DNA of 64,000 nucleotides from Streptomyces sp. NBC_00569 (GCF_036345255.1 NZ_CP107783.1:7743001-7807000), one strand, 5' to 3'; numbered from the stretch's first letter, positions 8,328 to 17,768 are shown. Program-made: numbers and translations. The notes: generated by a model not told the origin, from the letters alone.

Positions 8328-9839
8328 ATGACCGTACGGCGAGTAATGGGCATCGAGACGGAGTACGGGATCTCCGTCCCCGGCCACCCCAACGCCAATG
8401 CCATGCTCACCTCGTCCCAGATCGTCAACGCCTACGCGGCGGCGATGCACCGGGCGCGCCGCGCCCGCTGGGACTTCGAGGAGGAGAATCCGCTGCGGGA
8501 CGCGCGAGGCTTCGACCTCGCCCGGGAGGTCGCCGACTCCAGCCAGCTCACCGACGAGGACATCGGCCTGGCCAACGTCATCCTCACCAACGGTGCCCGC
8601 CTGTACGTCGACCACGCACACCCTGAATACAGCGCCCCCGAGGTCACCAACCCCCGGGACGCCGTCCTGTGGGACAAGGCCGGCGAGCGCATCATGGCCG
8701 AGGCCGCCGAGCGCGCCGCCCAGCTCCCCGGAGCCCAGCCGATCCACCTGTACAAGAACAACACCGACAACAAGGGTGCTTCCTACGGCACGCACGAGAA
8801 CTACCTGATGAAGCGGGAGACCCCCTTCTCGGACATCGTGCGCCACCTGACGCCCTTCTTCGTCTCCCGCCAGGTGGTCACCGGCGCCGGCCGCGTCGGC
8901 ATCGGCCAGGACGGCCATGAGCACGGCTTCCAGCTCAGCCAGCGCGCGGACTACTTCGAGGTCGAGGTCGGCCTGGAGACGACCCTCAAGCGCCCCATCA
9001 TCAACACCAGGGACGAGCCGCACGCGGACGCGGAGAAGTACCGCCGCCTGCACGTGATCATCGGCGACGCGAACCTCTCCGAGATCTCGACCTATCTCAA
9101 GCTCGGCACGACGGCCCTGGTCCTCTCCATGATCGAGGACGGTTTCATCGCCGTCGACCTGGCCGTCGACCAGCCCGTGCGCACCCTCCACCAGGTCTCC
9201 CACGATCCCGGCCTGCAACACCTGGTCACGCTCCGCAGCGGCCGCACGCTCACCGCGGTGCAGCTCCAGATGGAGTACTTCGAGCTCGCGAGGAAGTACG
9301 TCGAGGAGCGTTACGGGGCGGACGCCGACGAACAGACCAAGGACGTCCTGACCCGCTGGGAGGACGTGCTCGGCCGACTGGAGAGCGATCCGATGAGCCT
9401 GGCCGGAGAGCTCGACTGGGTCGCGAAGCGGCAGCTCATGGAGGGCTACCGCCGCCGCGACAACCTCGACTGGGACGCCGCGCGGCTCCACCTCGTCGAC
9501 CTCCAGTACGCCGATGTGAGGGCCGAGAAGGGCCTGTACAACCGTCTCGTGGCCCGCGGCAGGATGAAGCGCCTCCTGGACGAGTCGGAGGTCGAGAGGG
9601 CCCGTACGAAGCCTCCGGAGGACACCAGGGCGTACTTCCGGGGACGCTGCCTGGAGCAGTACGCGGACGACGTCGCCGCGGCCTCCTGGGACTCGGTGAT
9701 CTTCGATCTGCCCGGCCGTGACTCTCTGCAGCGGGTCCCAACCCTCGAACCCCTTCGCGGAACGCGTAATCACGTGAAGGAGCTGCTCGACCGGTGCCGC
9801 ACGGCCGAAGATCTGGTCCGGGTGCTGTCCGGAGGCTGA
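8328..9839 (+). CDS. dop: Pup deamidase/depupylase
   Basis: A 503-residue carboxylate-amine-ligase-fold enzyme, paralogous to PafA. It removes Pup from substrates and deamidates Pup ending in Gln. It begins with [11 protein letters not shown] (Mg/ATP-binding Glu residues) and has the catalytic Asp at D95 in [13 protein letters not shown], the same position as in M. tuberculosis Dop. The Dop-specific loop (~50-75, [20 protein letters not shown]) distinguishes it from PafA. ATG 8328 follows AAGGAGGGCCGC. As the local Pup already ends in Glu, depupylation is probably its main job here. It precedes pup by 120 bases. Confidence 0.97.
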   Translation: MTVRRVMGIETEYGISVPGHPNANAMLTSSQIVNAYAAAMHRARRARWDFEEENPLRDARGFDLAREVADSSQLTDEDIGLANVILTNGARLYVDHAHPEYSAPEVTNPRDAVLWDKAGERIMAEAAERAAQLPGAQPIHLYKNNTDNKGASYGTHENYLMKRETPFSDIVRHLTPFFVSRQVVTGAGRVGIGQDGHEHGFQLSQRADYFEVEVGLETTLKRPIINTRDEPHADAEKYRRLHVIIGDANLSEISTYLKLGTTALVLSMIEDGFIAVDLAVDQPVRTLHQVSHDPGLQHLVTLRSGRTLTAVQLQMEYFELARKYVEERYGADADEQTKDVLTRWEDVLGRLESDPMSLAGELDWVAKRQLMEGYRRRDNLDWDAARLHLVDLQYADVRAEKGLYNRLVARGRMKRLLDESEVERARTKPPEDTRAYFRGRCLEQYADDVAAASWDSVIFDLPGRDSLQRVPTLEPLRGTRNHVKELLDRCRTAEDLVRVLSGG

Positions 9840-9959
9840 AAAGCCGGCGGCAGGGGAATCACAGAGGTGGGCCTCGCACGTTGGACGAAGTGCGGGGCCG
9901 ATGTCGGACCCGGCTTGTAGGGTCTGATCAAGAACGTCGAACCGAGCGGGGTGAGGTAG

Positions 9960-10178
9960 ATGGCGACCAAGGACACCGGCGGCGGACAGCAGAAGGCGAC
10001 GCGTTCCACCGAGGAGGTCGAGGAGCAGGCGCAGGACGCGCAGGCTTCCGAGGACCTCAAGGAACGCCAGGAGAAGCTGAGCGACGACGTCGACTCCGTG
10101 CTGGACGAGATCGACGACGTCCTCGAGGAGAACGCCGAGGACTTCGTGCGGAGCTTCGTTCAAAAGGGCGGCGAGTAG
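9960..10178 (+). CDS. pup: Prokaryotic ubiquitin-like protein Pup, ending in Gly-Gly-Glu
   Basis: A 72-residue, very acidic, intrinsically disordered tag that PafA attaches to lysines of target proteins. The central helix-forming region (~25-60, rich in D/E and L/V) binds the coiled coil of the ATPase, and the N-terminus threads into the pore. The final codons are GGC GGC GAG, so the protein ends GGE rather than the GGQ of mycobacteria and needs no deamidation before ligation. ATG 9960 follows GTGAGGTAG, and a TAGGGT -10-like element occurs at 9918-9923. Confidence 0.97.
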   Translation: MATKDTGGGQQKATRSTEEVEEQAQDAQASEDLKERQEKLSDDVDSVLDEIDDVLEENAEDFVRSFVQKGGE

Positions 10179-10244
10179 CTCGTTCCACCTTTGAACTGAA
10201 GGTGGCGTGGCCGGGGTGCCGGGGGCGGGCGGGTCGTCGACCGA

Positions 10245-10449
10245 AGCCGTCCCAAGCACCCGGCCACGGATGTGGATCACTGCCGTTCCGCGGGTAGGGT
10301 CCCTGACGTACTGTGCTTCAACTGCAATTCGGCCATCGGCAAGTTGGGACACTCGTCCCGACGTCATCCGTCGCGCCGCCGCCTACGTGGAAGGAATCGC
10401 GTGGAAGCCAACACTCGTAGCACCGGGCGTCTACCAGCAGCCTTCCTGA
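10245..10449 (+). pseudogene. Frameshifted remnant of an endonuclease-VII/HNH-like gene
   Basis: Between pup and prcB, one frame reads HPATDVDHC...[14 protein letters not shown] (about 10257-10343), the DHC and CxxCNxxIGxLG zinc/active-site signature of recombination-endonuclease-VII-like proteins. The matching C-terminal part ([15 protein letters not shown], ending PS-stop at 10449) continues in the next frame, so a small indel near 10344-10352 breaks the gene. The first Cys pair expected for this fold and a start codon with a Shine-Dalgarno sequence are absent upstream. The 3' end overlaps the prcB start by 49 bases, which may explain why it persists. Assignment rests on motif recognition; an alternative is two chance open frames. 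Confidence 0.6.
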
Positions 10450-11243
10450 CGCCTGGATCCTCGTCCTTCGTGGACTTCCTGTCCGTGCATCAGCCGGAAA
10501 TCCTGCCCGGGAACCGCGCGTTGCCGGTGAAGGGCGCGATCGAGGCGCCGCACGGCACGACGATCGTGTCCGTCACTTTCCCCGGCGGTGTGGTCCTCGC
10601 CGGTGACCGCCGGGCCACGATGGGCAACATGATCGCTCAGCGCGACATCGAGAAGGTCTTTCCGGCGGACGAGTACTCGGCGGTGGGCATCGCCGGTACG
10701 GCCGGTCTGGCCGTGGAGATGGTGAAGCTCTTCCAGCTGGAGCTGGAGCACTTCGAGAAGGTGGAAGGCGCCCAGCTGTCGCTGGAGGGCAAGGCGAACC
10801 GGCTCTCGACCATGATCCGGTCGAACCTCGGCATGGCCATGCAGGGTCTGGCCGTGGTGCCGCTGTTCGCGGGGTACGACGTGGACCGCGGCAAGGGCCG
10901 CATCTTCTCGTACGACGTCACGGGCGGACGGAGCGAGGAGCAGGGGTACGCGGCGACCGGCTCCGGGTCGATCTTCGCGCGTGGGGCGATGAAGAAGCTC
11001 TACCGCGACGATCTGACGGAGGCGGAGGCCACGACGCTCGTCGTGCAGGCCCTGTACGACGCGGCGGACGACGACTCGGCGACCGGTGGTCCCGACGTGG
11101 CACGCCGGATCTACCCGATCGTCACCGTGATCACGGACGACGGGTTCCGCAGGCTCACCGACGAGGAGGGTGCGCAGATCGCCCGTTCCATCCTCGACCG
11201 CCGGCTCGAGCAGCCCGACGGCCCGCGGGCCGCGCTTCTCTGA
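10401..11243 (+). CDS. prcB: 20S proteasome beta subunit (catalytic)
   Basis: A 280-residue precursor of the catalytic beta ring. The propeptide is residues 1-52, and autocleavage at HG|TTIV exposes the nucleophile Thr53 (mature Thr1). Asp17 (AGDRRATMG) and Lys33 ([10 protein letters not shown]) equivalents are present. GTG 10401 gives the propeptide beginning [10 protein letters not shown] known for Streptomyces; AAGGAAT lies upstream. A longer in-frame opening at 10272 belongs to the endonuclease remnant. It is followed by prcA after 83 bases; together they form the alpha7-beta7-beta7-alpha7 particle. Confidence 0.97.
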   Translation: MEANTRSTGRLPAAFLTPGSSSFVDFLSVHQPEILPGNRALPVKGAIEAPHGTTIVSVTFPGGVVLAGDRRATMGNMIAQRDIEKVFPADEYSAVGIAGTAGLAVEMVKLFQLELEHFEKVEGAQLSLEGKANRLSTMIRSNLGMAMQGLAVVPLFAGYDVDRGKGRIFSYDVTGGRSEEQGYAATGSGSIFARGAMKKLYRDDLTEAEATTLVVQALYDAADDDSATGGPDVARRIYPIVTVITDDGFRRLTDEEGAQIARSILDRRLEQPDGPRAALL

Positions 11244-11326
11244 CCGGTACGCATCCGTCATGCCCGAAGCGCCATTCGCCCGAGACTTGAGTCACTGAGT
11301 CACTGACAGAAAGGGACGGACAGCCG

Positions 11327-12085
11327 GTGTCGACGCCGTTCTATGTCTCACCCCAGCAGGCCATGGCCGACCGGGCGGAGTACGCCCGCAAGGGCATCGC
11401 CCGCGGTCGCAGCCTGGTTGTGCTGCAGTTTGCCGATGGCATCGTGTTCGTCGGCGAGAACCCGTCCCGCGCGCTGCACAAGTTCAGCGAGATCTACGAC
11501 CGGATCGGCTTCGCCGCCGCCGGCAAGTACAACGAGTACGAGAACCTGCGGATCGGCGGAGTGCGCTACGCCGACCTGCGCGGTTACACCTACGACCGCG
11601 ACGATGTGACGGCGCGTGGCCTGGCGAACGTGTACGCGCAGACGCTGGGCACGATCTTCTCGAGCAGCGCCGAGAAGCCGTACGAGGTCGAGCTGGTGGT
11701 CGCCGAGGTCGGGTCCGAGCCCGAGGGTGACCAGATCTACCGCCTTCCGCATGACGGCTCGATCGTCGACGAGCACGGCTCGGTCGCGGTCGGGGGGAAC
11801 GCGGAGCAGATCAGCACCTATCTGGATCAGCGTCACCGGGACGGGATGACTCTCGCCGAGGCGCTGAAGCTGGCGGTGCAGGCGCTGTCGCGGGACACCA
11901 GCGGCAGTGAGCGGGAGATCCCCGCGGAGCGGCTCGAGGTGGCGGTCCTCGACCGCACGCGCCCGCAGCAGCGGAAGTTCAAGCGCATCGTGGGGCCGCA
12001 GCTGTCGCGGCTGCTCGAGGCCGGTGCGGCGACGTCCGCCGAGCCGGTGGAGAGCAGTGACGCGGAGTCCGACGACGAGGAGTGA
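11327..12085 (+). CDS. prcA: 20S proteasome alpha subunit
   Basis: A 252-residue, non-catalytic outer-ring subunit. It begins [26 protein letters not shown], the conserved N-terminal gate and first helix of actinobacterial alpha subunits, and lacks an N-terminal Thr. The C-terminal ~20 residues are acidic and disordered. The ring docks the GQYL tail of the ATPase. GTG 11327 follows AAGGGACGGACAGCC. An 8-bp direct repeat GAGTCACT (11289-11304) lies in the short gap after prcB. Transcription ends at the hairpin before the convergent lacI-type gene. Confidence 0.97.
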   Translation: MSTPFYVSPQQAMADRAEYARKGIARGRSLVVLQFADGIVFVGENPSRALHKFSEIYDRIGFAAAGKYNEYENLRIGGVRYADLRGYTYDRDDVTARGLANVYAQTLGTIFSSSAEKPYEVELVVAEVGSEPEGDQIYRLPHDGSIVDEHGSVAVGGNAEQISTYLDQRHRDGMTLAEALKLAVQALSRDTSGSEREIPAERLEVAVLDRTRPQQRKFKRIVGPQLSRLLEAGAATSAEPVESSDAESDDEE

Positions 12086-12108
12086 GCAGGGTTTCCTGCC
12101 GAGGTGTC

Positions 12109-12142
12109 CGGCGCCCCGACCGTGCGAGCGGTCGGGGCGCCG
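12109..12142. terminator. Hairpin terminator after prcA, bidirectional
   Basis: A perfect 14-bp GC stem (12109-12122 with 12129-12142) with loop TGCGAG lies between the convergent prcA and lacI-type genes. Confidence 0.8.
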
Positions 12143-12151
12143 TTCGTCGTG

Positions 12152-13189
12152 TCAGCCCGCGGGCGCGGCCGTGGAGCCGCGGACGACCAACTCGACGGGG
12201 AGCGCGGTGGTTTCCGGGGCACGGCCGTCGAGGACGGCGAGGAGCGCGGCCATGCCCCGCTCGCCGAAGAGCTCCGCGGGCAGCCGCACGGTGGTGAGTT
12301 CGGGCTCGACGGCGGTGGCGAGCGAGAGGTCGTCGAAGCCGGTGACGGAGAGGTCGCCGGGGATGCGCAGGCCCAGTCTGCGGGCGGCCTTGTAGGCGCC
12401 GGTGGCGAGTTTGTCGTCGTCGCAGACGATCGCCGTGGGGCGGGGCCCCGGCGCGGTGAGCGCGGCCTGCGCGGCGGTGCGGGCGGCCTCGACCGTCAGG
12501 GGTGAGCGCACCGTGCTCACGTGGGTTCCGGGGACGCGGGCCGTGCGGTCGGCGAGTTCTTGGGCGCGTACGTCGAAGGTCCAGGAGGGCACGGCCGAGG
12601 CGAGGTGCAGGAACCGGCGGTGGCCGAGGGCGAGCAGATGGTCCGTCACCTGGCGCATCCCGTCGGCGATGTCGAGGTTGACGGTGGCCGCGCCGCCGGT
12701 GCCCGCCGTGTCGTCGGGGTCGCTGTCGAGCATGACGAGGGGGAGTCCGCCGCCGCGGATGGCGGTGACGGCGTCGGAGGCCATGGAGGAGGCGAGGACG
12801 CCGTCGAGGGCCGCGCGTGCGGAGTCGAAGGGGTCGCGCGCGGGGCCGATGCCTTCGGGGGAGGGGTAGAGCACGACGCCGAAGCCGTGCTCCGCGGCGA
12901 CGCGGGCGGCGCCGGTGTAGACACCGGCGAAGAACTCGTTGGTGAGGGCGGGGACGACGAGGAGGGCCGTGCGGGTGCGGCCGAGGCGCAGGTTGCGGGC
13001 GGCGAGGTTGGGGCGGTAGCCGAGGTCGCGGGCGGCGGCGCGGACGCGTTCGGCGGTGGCTTCGGCGACGCGGCCGCGCCATTTGTCACCGAGTACGAGG
13101 GAGACGGCGGCCTGGGAGACTCCGGCGGCGCGGGCGACGTCGCGGCTGGTGGGACGCGCGGGGGCCGTCTCGTCTGACCCGGTCGTCAC
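12152..13189 (-). CDS. LacI-family transcriptional regulator
   Basis: A 345-residue repressor. The LacI helix-turn-helix is at ~14-34 (SRDVARAAGVSQAAVSLVLG) with a hinge helix to ~68. A periplasmic-binding-protein-like effector domain follows (LLVVPALTNEFFAGV to the C-terminus), suited to a sugar or nucleoside ligand. GTG 13189 follows GGAGGCAT; an ATG a few bases upstream is out of frame. It is divergent from the MFS gene with 125 bases between, containing a 7-bp inverted repeat that could be its operator. Its position inside the Pup-proteasome locus does not prove that it controls that system. Confidence 0.92.
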   Translation of the reverse strand: MTTGSDETAPARPTSRDVARAAGVSQAAVSLVLGDKWRGRVAEATAERVRAAARDLGYRPNLAARNLRLGRTRTALLVVPALTNEFFAGVYTGAARVAAEHGFGVVLYPSPEGIGPARDPFDSARAALDGVLASSMASDAVTAIRGGGLPLVMLDSDPDDTAGTGGAATVNLDIADGMRQVTDHLLALGHRRFLHLASAVPSWTFDVRAQELADRTARVPGTHVSTVRSPLTVEAARTAAQAALTAPGPRPTAIVCDDDKLATGAYKAARRLGLRIPGDLSVTGFDDLSLATAVEPELTTVRLPAELFGERGMAALLAVLDGRAPETTALPVELVVRGSTAAPAG

Positions 13190-13250
13190 TCATGCCTCCG
13201 TGGGGTGTGCAGCGGGGCCTTTCGGGTGGACCCGTGGTCTGCGGACATGG

Positions 13251-13277
13251 TACGTATGACCCTCGAAGTTATACGTA
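13251..13277. promoter_or_regulatory. Inverted repeat, possible LacI-type operator
   Basis: TACGTAT (13251-13257) and ATACGTA (13271-13277) form perfect 7-bp arms with 20-bp centre spacing, in the AT-richest part of the gap between the divergent lacI-type and MFS genes. It is the only clear dyad there. Confidence 0.5.
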
Positions 13278-13314
13278 AAACCTAGGGCGCCTCGGGGCGG
13301 CGAGAGGGCGGACG

Positions 13315-14574
13315 ATGGCCGCGGGATATGCGGAGATCCTCAAGGCGCGGCACGCGGCGCGGCTGCTGGCGGGCACCCTGGTGGGGCGGCTGCCGAACGC
13401 GACGGCCGCCATCGCGATCGTGCTGTTCGTGCGCGCCGAGGGCGGCACGTACAGCCTGGCCGGGGCCCTCGCGGCGGTGTACGGCGTCTCCAACGCGGTG
13501 GGACAGCCGTTGCTCGGCCGGCTCGTGGACCTGCGGGGACAGCCCCGGGTGCAGCTCCCGGCGGCGCTGGCGTCGGCCCTGGCCATGACCGTCTTCGCCT
13601 TCGCCGGGACCGGGGCACCGGCGCTCGCGTACATCGCGGTGGGCGCGGCCGGCCTGTTCACACCGCCCCTCGAGGGCGGGCTGCGCGCGCTGTGGCCGAA
13701 CGTGCTGCCGCGCGAGGACCAGGTGCACACCGCGTACGCCATGGACGCGGTGGCGCAGGAAGTCATGTTCACCGTCGGCCCGCTGCTCGTCACCGTGTGC
13801 GTCTCGCTGTGGTCGGCGCAGGCCGCGCTCATCGTTCTGAACGTCGTCGGCGTCCTCGGCGCGCTGTCGGTGGTCGTGTCGCAGCCCTCGCGCGCGTGGC
13901 GCTCGGCGCCGCGTGAGGCGCACTGGCTGGGCGCCCTGCGCTCGCCCGGACTCCTCGCGCTCCTCGGGGCGTTCCTGTTCATCGGGACGGCGCTGGGCTC
14001 GATCACGGTGGCGGGCGTCTCGTACGCGGACGGACACGGCGGCGACGTGACGTACGGCTGGCTGATGGCGGCGCTCGGGCTCGGCGCGCTGGCGGGCGGC
14101 TCGGTCTACGGGGCGCGGCAGTGGGCCGGGGTGCCCGAGCGGCGGCTGCGGTGGCTGGTGGCCCTGCTGGCCCTCTTCTACGTGCCGTTGGTGCTGATGC
14201 CGGGCGTCGTGGCCATGACGGCCCTGACGGCGCTCGCCGGGGTGTTCCTCGCCCCGTCGATCGCGTGCGCGTTCATCATCGTCGACCGGCACGCGCCGCG
14301 GGGCACGGTGACGGAGGCGTTCTCGTGGCTCGTGACGACGTTCACGGTGGGTACGTCGATCGGAACCGCCGCGGCCGGACCGGTCGTCGAGTGGGGCGGC
14401 ACGGTGTGGGGCTTCGCCGTTCCCGGAGCCGCGGGCGTGGCCGCGCTGCTCGTGCTTCTCGCCACCGGACGGGTCCTCGCAGCTCCCCGTGGCGCCGGGC
14501 GTGTCGCGGGCTCATCGGAAAATGATCGAAACGGTGCTGTCGAACCCGGTTTCAGTACAGGGCATCAGGCGTAA
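13315..14574 (+). CDS. MFS transporter
   Basis: A 419-residue major-facilitator protein with about 12 predicted membrane spans and no signal peptide. The loop between spans 2 and 3 has the MFS signature GRLVDLRGQPR. It shows none of the motifs of a specific drug or sugar family, so the substrate is unknown. It is divergent from the lacI-type regulator and ends 9 bases before pafA, so read-through into pafA is likely. This would tie pafA expression partly to whatever controls the transporter. ATG 13315 has GGCGGACG upstream, a weak ribosome-binding site. Confidence 0.88.
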   Translation: MAAGYAEILKARHAARLLAGTLVGRLPNATAAIAIVLFVRAEGGTYSLAGALAAVYGVSNAVGQPLLGRLVDLRGQPRVQLPAALASALAMTVFAFAGTGAPALAYIAVGAAGLFTPPLEGGLRALWPNVLPREDQVHTAYAMDAVAQEVMFTVGPLLVTVCVSLWSAQAALIVLNVVGVLGALSVVVSQPSRAWRSAPREAHWLGALRSPGLLALLGAFLFIGTALGSITVAGVSYADGHGGDVTYGWLMAALGLGALAGGSVYGARQWAGVPERRLRWLVALLALFYVPLVLMPGVVAMTALTALAGVFLAPSIACAFIIVDRHAPRGTVTEAFSWLVTTFTVGTSIGTAAAGPVVEWGGTVWGFAVPGAAGVAALLVLLATGRVLAAPRGAGRVAGSSENDRNGAVEPGFSTGHQA

Positions 14575-14583
14575 TGTTCACTC

Positions 14584-15945
14584 ATGGACCGCCGCATTTT
14601 CGGGCTGGAGAACGAGTACGGCGTCACATGTACGTTTAGGGGACAGCGCCGCCTGTCTCCTGACGAGGTGGCGCGGTACCTCTTCCGCCGTGTCGTGTCA
14701 TGGGGCCGCAGCAGCAATGTCTTTCTGCGGAACGGCGCCCGCCTCTATCTCGATGTCGGGTCACATCCGGAATACGCAACTCCCGAATGTGACAACGTGA
14801 CCGAGTTGGTCACGCACGACAAAGCGGGCGAGCGCATTCTGGAAGGCCTGCTCGTCGACGCCGAACGCCGCCTGCACGAGGAGGGAATCGCGGGCGACGT
14901 CTATCTCTTCAAGAACAACACCGACTCGGCGGGAAACTCCTACGGCTGCCACGAGAACTATCTGGTGGCCCGTCACGGGGAGTTCTCGCGACTCGCGGAC
15001 ATCCTCATTCCGTTCCTGGTCACACGGCAACTGCTGTGTGGCGCGGGCAAGGTGCTGCAGACTCCGCGCGGCGCCGTGTACTGCGTGAGCCAGCGTGCCG
15101 AGCACATCTGGGAGGGCGTGTCCTCCGCGACCACGCGTTCCCGCCCCATCATCAACACCCGCGACGAACCGCACGCGGACGCCGAGCGCTACCGGCGCCT
15201 GCACGTCATCGTCGGCGACTCGAACATGTCCGAGACGACGATGCTCCTCAAGGTGGGCGCCACCGACCTCGTGCTCCGCATGATCGAGGCCGGCACGGTC
15301 ATGCGTGACCTCACACTGGAGAACCCGATCCGGGCCATCCGCGAGGTCAGCCACGACATCACCGGCCGGCGCAAGGTGCGTCTGGCCAGCGGCCGCGAGG
15401 CATCCGCCCTCGAGGTGCAGCGCGAGTACTACGAGAAGGCCGTGGACTTCTGCGAGCGCCGCGGGATCCGCACCGGCACCGTCGAGCAGGTCCTCGAACT
15501 GTGGGGCCGTGTTCTCGACTCGATCGAGGCCGAGGACCTCGACCGGATCGGCACCGAGATCGACTGGGTGATGAAGTACAAGCTCATCGAGCGGTACCGG
15601 GCCAAGCACAACATGACCATGTCGCATCCGCGGGTCGCGCAGATAGACCTCGCGTATCACGACATCCACCGCCGCAGGGGCCTCTACTACCTCCTGGAGA
15701 GGAAGGGACAGGCGGCCCGCATCTGCAACGACCTCAAGATCTTCGAGGGCAAGTCGGTGCCGCCGCAGACCACGCGCGCGCGGCTGCGGGGCGACTTCAT
15801 CCGCAGGGCCCAGGAACAGCGCCGTGACTTCACGGTCGACTGGGTGCACCTGAAGCTGAACGACCAGGCGCAGCGGACGGTGCTGTGCAAGGACCCCTTC
15901 CGGTCGGTGGACGACCGGGTGGAGAAGCTGATCGCCGGAATGTAG
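14584..15945 (+). CDS. pafA: Pup-protein ligase
   Basis: A 453-residue enzyme that uses ATP to phosphorylate the C-terminal Glu of Pup and join it to a substrate lysine. The glutamine-synthetase-like fold has Mg/ATP Glu residues in GLENEYG (8-13), the catalytic Asp57 in [14 protein letters not shown] and [15 protein letters not shown] in the Pup-binding groove. It lacks the Dop loop, which separates it from dop in this locus. The C-terminal domain (~380-453) is the PafA type. ATG 14584 lies 9 bases after the MFS stop without a strong ribosome-binding site, consistent with translational coupling. It ends at a terminator. Confidence 0.97.
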   Translation: MDRRIFGLENEYGVTCTFRGQRRLSPDEVARYLFRRVVSWGRSSNVFLRNGARLYLDVGSHPEYATPECDNVTELVTHDKAGERILEGLLVDAERRLHEEGIAGDVYLFKNNTDSAGNSYGCHENYLVARHGEFSRLADILIPFLVTRQLLCGAGKVLQTPRGAVYCVSQRAEHIWEGVSSATTRSRPIINTRDEPHADAERYRRLHVIVGDSNMSETTMLLKVGATDLVLRMIEAGTVMRDLTLENPIRAIREVSHDITGRRKVRLASGREASALEVQREYYEKAVDFCERRGIRTGTVEQVLELWGRVLDSIEAEDLDRIGTEIDWVMKYKLIERYRAKHNMTMSHPRVAQIDLAYHDIHRRRGLYYLLERKGQAARICNDLKIFEGKSVPPQTTRARLRGDFIRRAQEQRRDFTVDWVHLKLNDQAQRTVLCKDPFRSVDDRVEKLIAGM

Positions 15946-15969
15946 GACGACCACCTCACCGTCGGCCCG

Positions 15970-16000
15970 GGGCCCCGTACGTGATCTACGTACGGGGCCC
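15970..16000 (+). terminator. Terminator after pafA
   Basis: A perfect 13-bp stem (GGGCCCCGTACGT) with a 5-base loop, followed by TTT. It separates pafA from the FKBP genes. Confidence 0.8.
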
Positions 16001-16089
16001 TTTGGTGCGTGTGCGGTACCCCGGGTATGTGACGTGAGGGCCTACAGTGGCGGGACCGTACTCACGTAACCCGCAACCTGAGGATCACT

Positions 16090-17106
16090 GTGCGACGCCG
16101 ACTTGCTGCTCTGCTCATCGTCCCGGCTCTGGCGCTGACCGCGACGGCGTGCGGGGGTGATGACAACAAGAAGAGCGACACGGACAAGGCGGACTCGGCG
16201 TCCTCCTCGCCCCAGGCCGAGGCGGCCGCGCCCAAGCCCGTCGACGCGGCTTCGCCCATGCCGGAGATCAGTGGCGCCGTCGGCAAGCAGGCGAAGATCA
16301 CCGTGCCGAAGGCCGAGCCGAGCGGCAAGTTCGTCGTGCACACGCTGTCGCAGGGTGACGGCGCCGTGGTCAAGAAGGACGACCTGGTGTCGATGAACTT
16401 CACCGGCAAGGTCTGGAAGAGCGGCAAGGACCTCGGCAGCTCCTACCAGCAGGGCGGCAGCCCGCAGATGATCACCGCGGGTTCGAAGTCGGTCATCCCG
16501 GCGTTCGCGGACGCCCTGGTGGGCCAGAAGGAGGGCAGCCGCGTCCTCGTCGTGGCGCCGCCGGCCGCCGGTTTCGGCAGCCAGGGCAACCAGCAGGCGG
16601 GCGTCACCGGCACCGACACGCTGGTCTTCGCGATCGACGTCGGCAAGGTCACCCCGAAGATGGCGACGGGCACGCAGGCGTCCATCCCGTCGAACCTGCC
16701 GCAGATCAAGGCCGACAAGCCGGAGCCCGCGACGATCTCCGTGCCGAAGAACGACCCGCCGAAGAAGCTGGTCGACCAGGTCCTGATCCAGGGCAAGGGG
16801 GCCGAGATCAAGAGCGGCAAGACGGTCACCATGCAGTACAGCGGTGCCGCCTGGAAGATCAACGAGGGCAAGCCGAAGGCCACGCTCTTCGACTCCTCGT
16901 GGAACGCGGGCCAGCCGTTCACCACGGTCATCGGCCAGGGCCAGGTCATCCCGGGCTGGGACAAGGGTCTCGTCGGCAAGCACGTGGGCGACCGCGTCCT
17001 GCTGGTGATCCCGGCCGACCAGGCGTACGGGAAGCAGGCCAAGGGCGACACGCTCCCGGCCAACTCGACGCTCGTGTTCGTCGTCGACATCCTGGCCACG
17101 TCCTGA
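16090..17106 (+). CDS. FKBP-type peptidyl-prolyl isomerase, lipoprotein with two FKBP domains
   Basis: A 338-residue exported protein. The N-terminus is a lipoprotein signal peptide with the modified Cys at residue 21 (ATAC-GGDD), then an acidic/Ser-rich linker. Two FKBP domains follow: ~80-195 (degenerate) and ~215-338, where DSSWNAGQPFT and VIPGWDKGL give the standard Asp and Trp of the active-site pocket. It probably assists folding at the outer face of the membrane. GTG 16090 is preceded by GAGGATCAC. A cytosolic FKBP follows in the same direction after 59 bases. Confidence 0.92.
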   Translation: MRRRLAALLIVPALALTATACGGDDNKKSDTDKADSASSSPQAEAAAPKPVDAASPMPEISGAVGKQAKITVPKAEPSGKFVVHTLSQGDGAVVKKDDLVSMNFTGKVWKSGKDLGSSYQQGGSPQMITAGSKSVIPAFADALVGQKEGSRVLVVAPPAAGFGSQGNQQAGVTGTDTLVFAIDVGKVTPKMATGTQASIPSNLPQIKADKPEPATISVPKNDPPKKLVDQVLIQGKGAEIKSGKTVTMQYSGAAWKINEGKPKATLFDSSWNAGQPFTTVIGQGQVIPGWDKGLVGKHVGDRVLLVIPADQAYGKQAKGDTLPANSTLVFVVDILATS

Positions 17107-17165
17107 CCCTGCGGGATGCAAGACTGTCCGGGTTGCCCAACCGTTTAGCAGCAGGAGCAAGAGAC

Positions 17166-17540
17166 GTGAGCATCGAGAAGCCCGAGATCGACTTCCCCGA
17201 GGGCCAGCCGCCGGCTGACCTGGAGATCAAGGAGATCTGGGAGGGTGACGGCGCCGTCGCCAAGCCCGGCGACTACGTCAAGGTCCACTACGTGGGCGTG
17301 GCCTTCTCCACCGGCGAGGAGTTCGACGCCTCCTGGAACCGCGGTAACCCGCTGGAGTTCCAGCTCGGCGCCGGCCAGGTCATCACCGGCTGGGACAAGG
17401 GCATCCAGGGCATGAAGGTCGGCGGCCGCCGCCGGCTGACCATCCCCGCCCACCTCGCCTACGGCGAGCGTGGCGCCGGCGGCGGCGTGATCGCCCCCGG
17501 CGAGACGCTGATCTTCGTCTGCGACCTGGTCGGCGTCTGA
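17166..17540 (+). CDS. FKBP-type peptidyl-prolyl cis-trans isomerase, cytosolic
   Basis: A 124-residue single-domain FKBP without signal peptide. Pocket residues are visible in VHYVGVAFSTGEEFDASW (Tyr, Phe, Asp), QVITGWDKGIQGM (Val-Ile, Trp) and AYGERGAGGGVI (Tyr). It speeds up proline isomerisation in the cytoplasm. GTG 17166 has AGCAGGAG 9 bases upstream. FKBP genes sit between pafA and pafBC in this lineage, whereas mycobacteria keep pafA-pafB-pafC contiguous. Confidence 0.95.
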   Translation: MSIEKPEIDFPEGQPPADLEIKEIWEGDGAVAKPGDYVKVHYVGVAFSTGEEFDASWNRGNPLEFQLGAGQVITGWDKGIQGMKVGGRRRLTIPAHLAYGERGAGGGVIAPGETLIFVCDLVGV

Positions 17541-17593
17541 TCGTCAGCGACGCGGTCGCCGTCTGATCAGGTTGTGACCGCAAGCGGTCAACT

Positions 17594-17623
17594 CTGGGCC
17601 CATGCCTTCCGGCATGGGCCCAG
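17594..17623 (+). terminator. Terminator after the FKBP gene
   Basis: A perfect 13-bp stem (CTGGGCCCATGCC) with loop TTCC. A smaller hairpin (GACCGCAAGCGGTC, 17576-17589) lies just before it. Confidence 0.8.
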
Positions 17624-17684
17624 CCCGTCTCCCTCCGCCGTCCTCGGCCGCGTCCCTTTGGGATGCACCCCTTGTCCTCGGCTT

Positions 17685-17712
17685 TTGCCACGACACTCCG
17701 GAGCGGTACGGT
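17685..17712 (+). promoter_or_regulatory. Candidate promoter of pafB-pafC
   Basis: TTGCCA (17685-17690), 16 bases, TACGGT (17707-17712) resembles a housekeeping sigma promoter. It lies downstream of the FKBP terminator and 56 bases before the pafB start. It does not match the RecA-NDp consensus. Confidence 0.45.
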
Positions 17713-17768
17713 CGACGTTCGGATGGGGGAGAGCCAGGGGGCTCTCGAAGAGAGGACGTAGGGCGTCG

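Noticed and set aside
10272..10400. Longer N-terminus for prcB
   Set aside because: The extra residues encode the zinc motif of the endonuclease remnant; GTG 10401 gives the known Streptomyces propeptide.
10207..10449. An 80-codon open frame between pup and prcB as an intact gene
   Set aside because: Only its second half matches the endonuclease-VII-like C-terminus; the first half is in the wrong frame relative to the zinc motif, so it is treated as part of a pseudogene.
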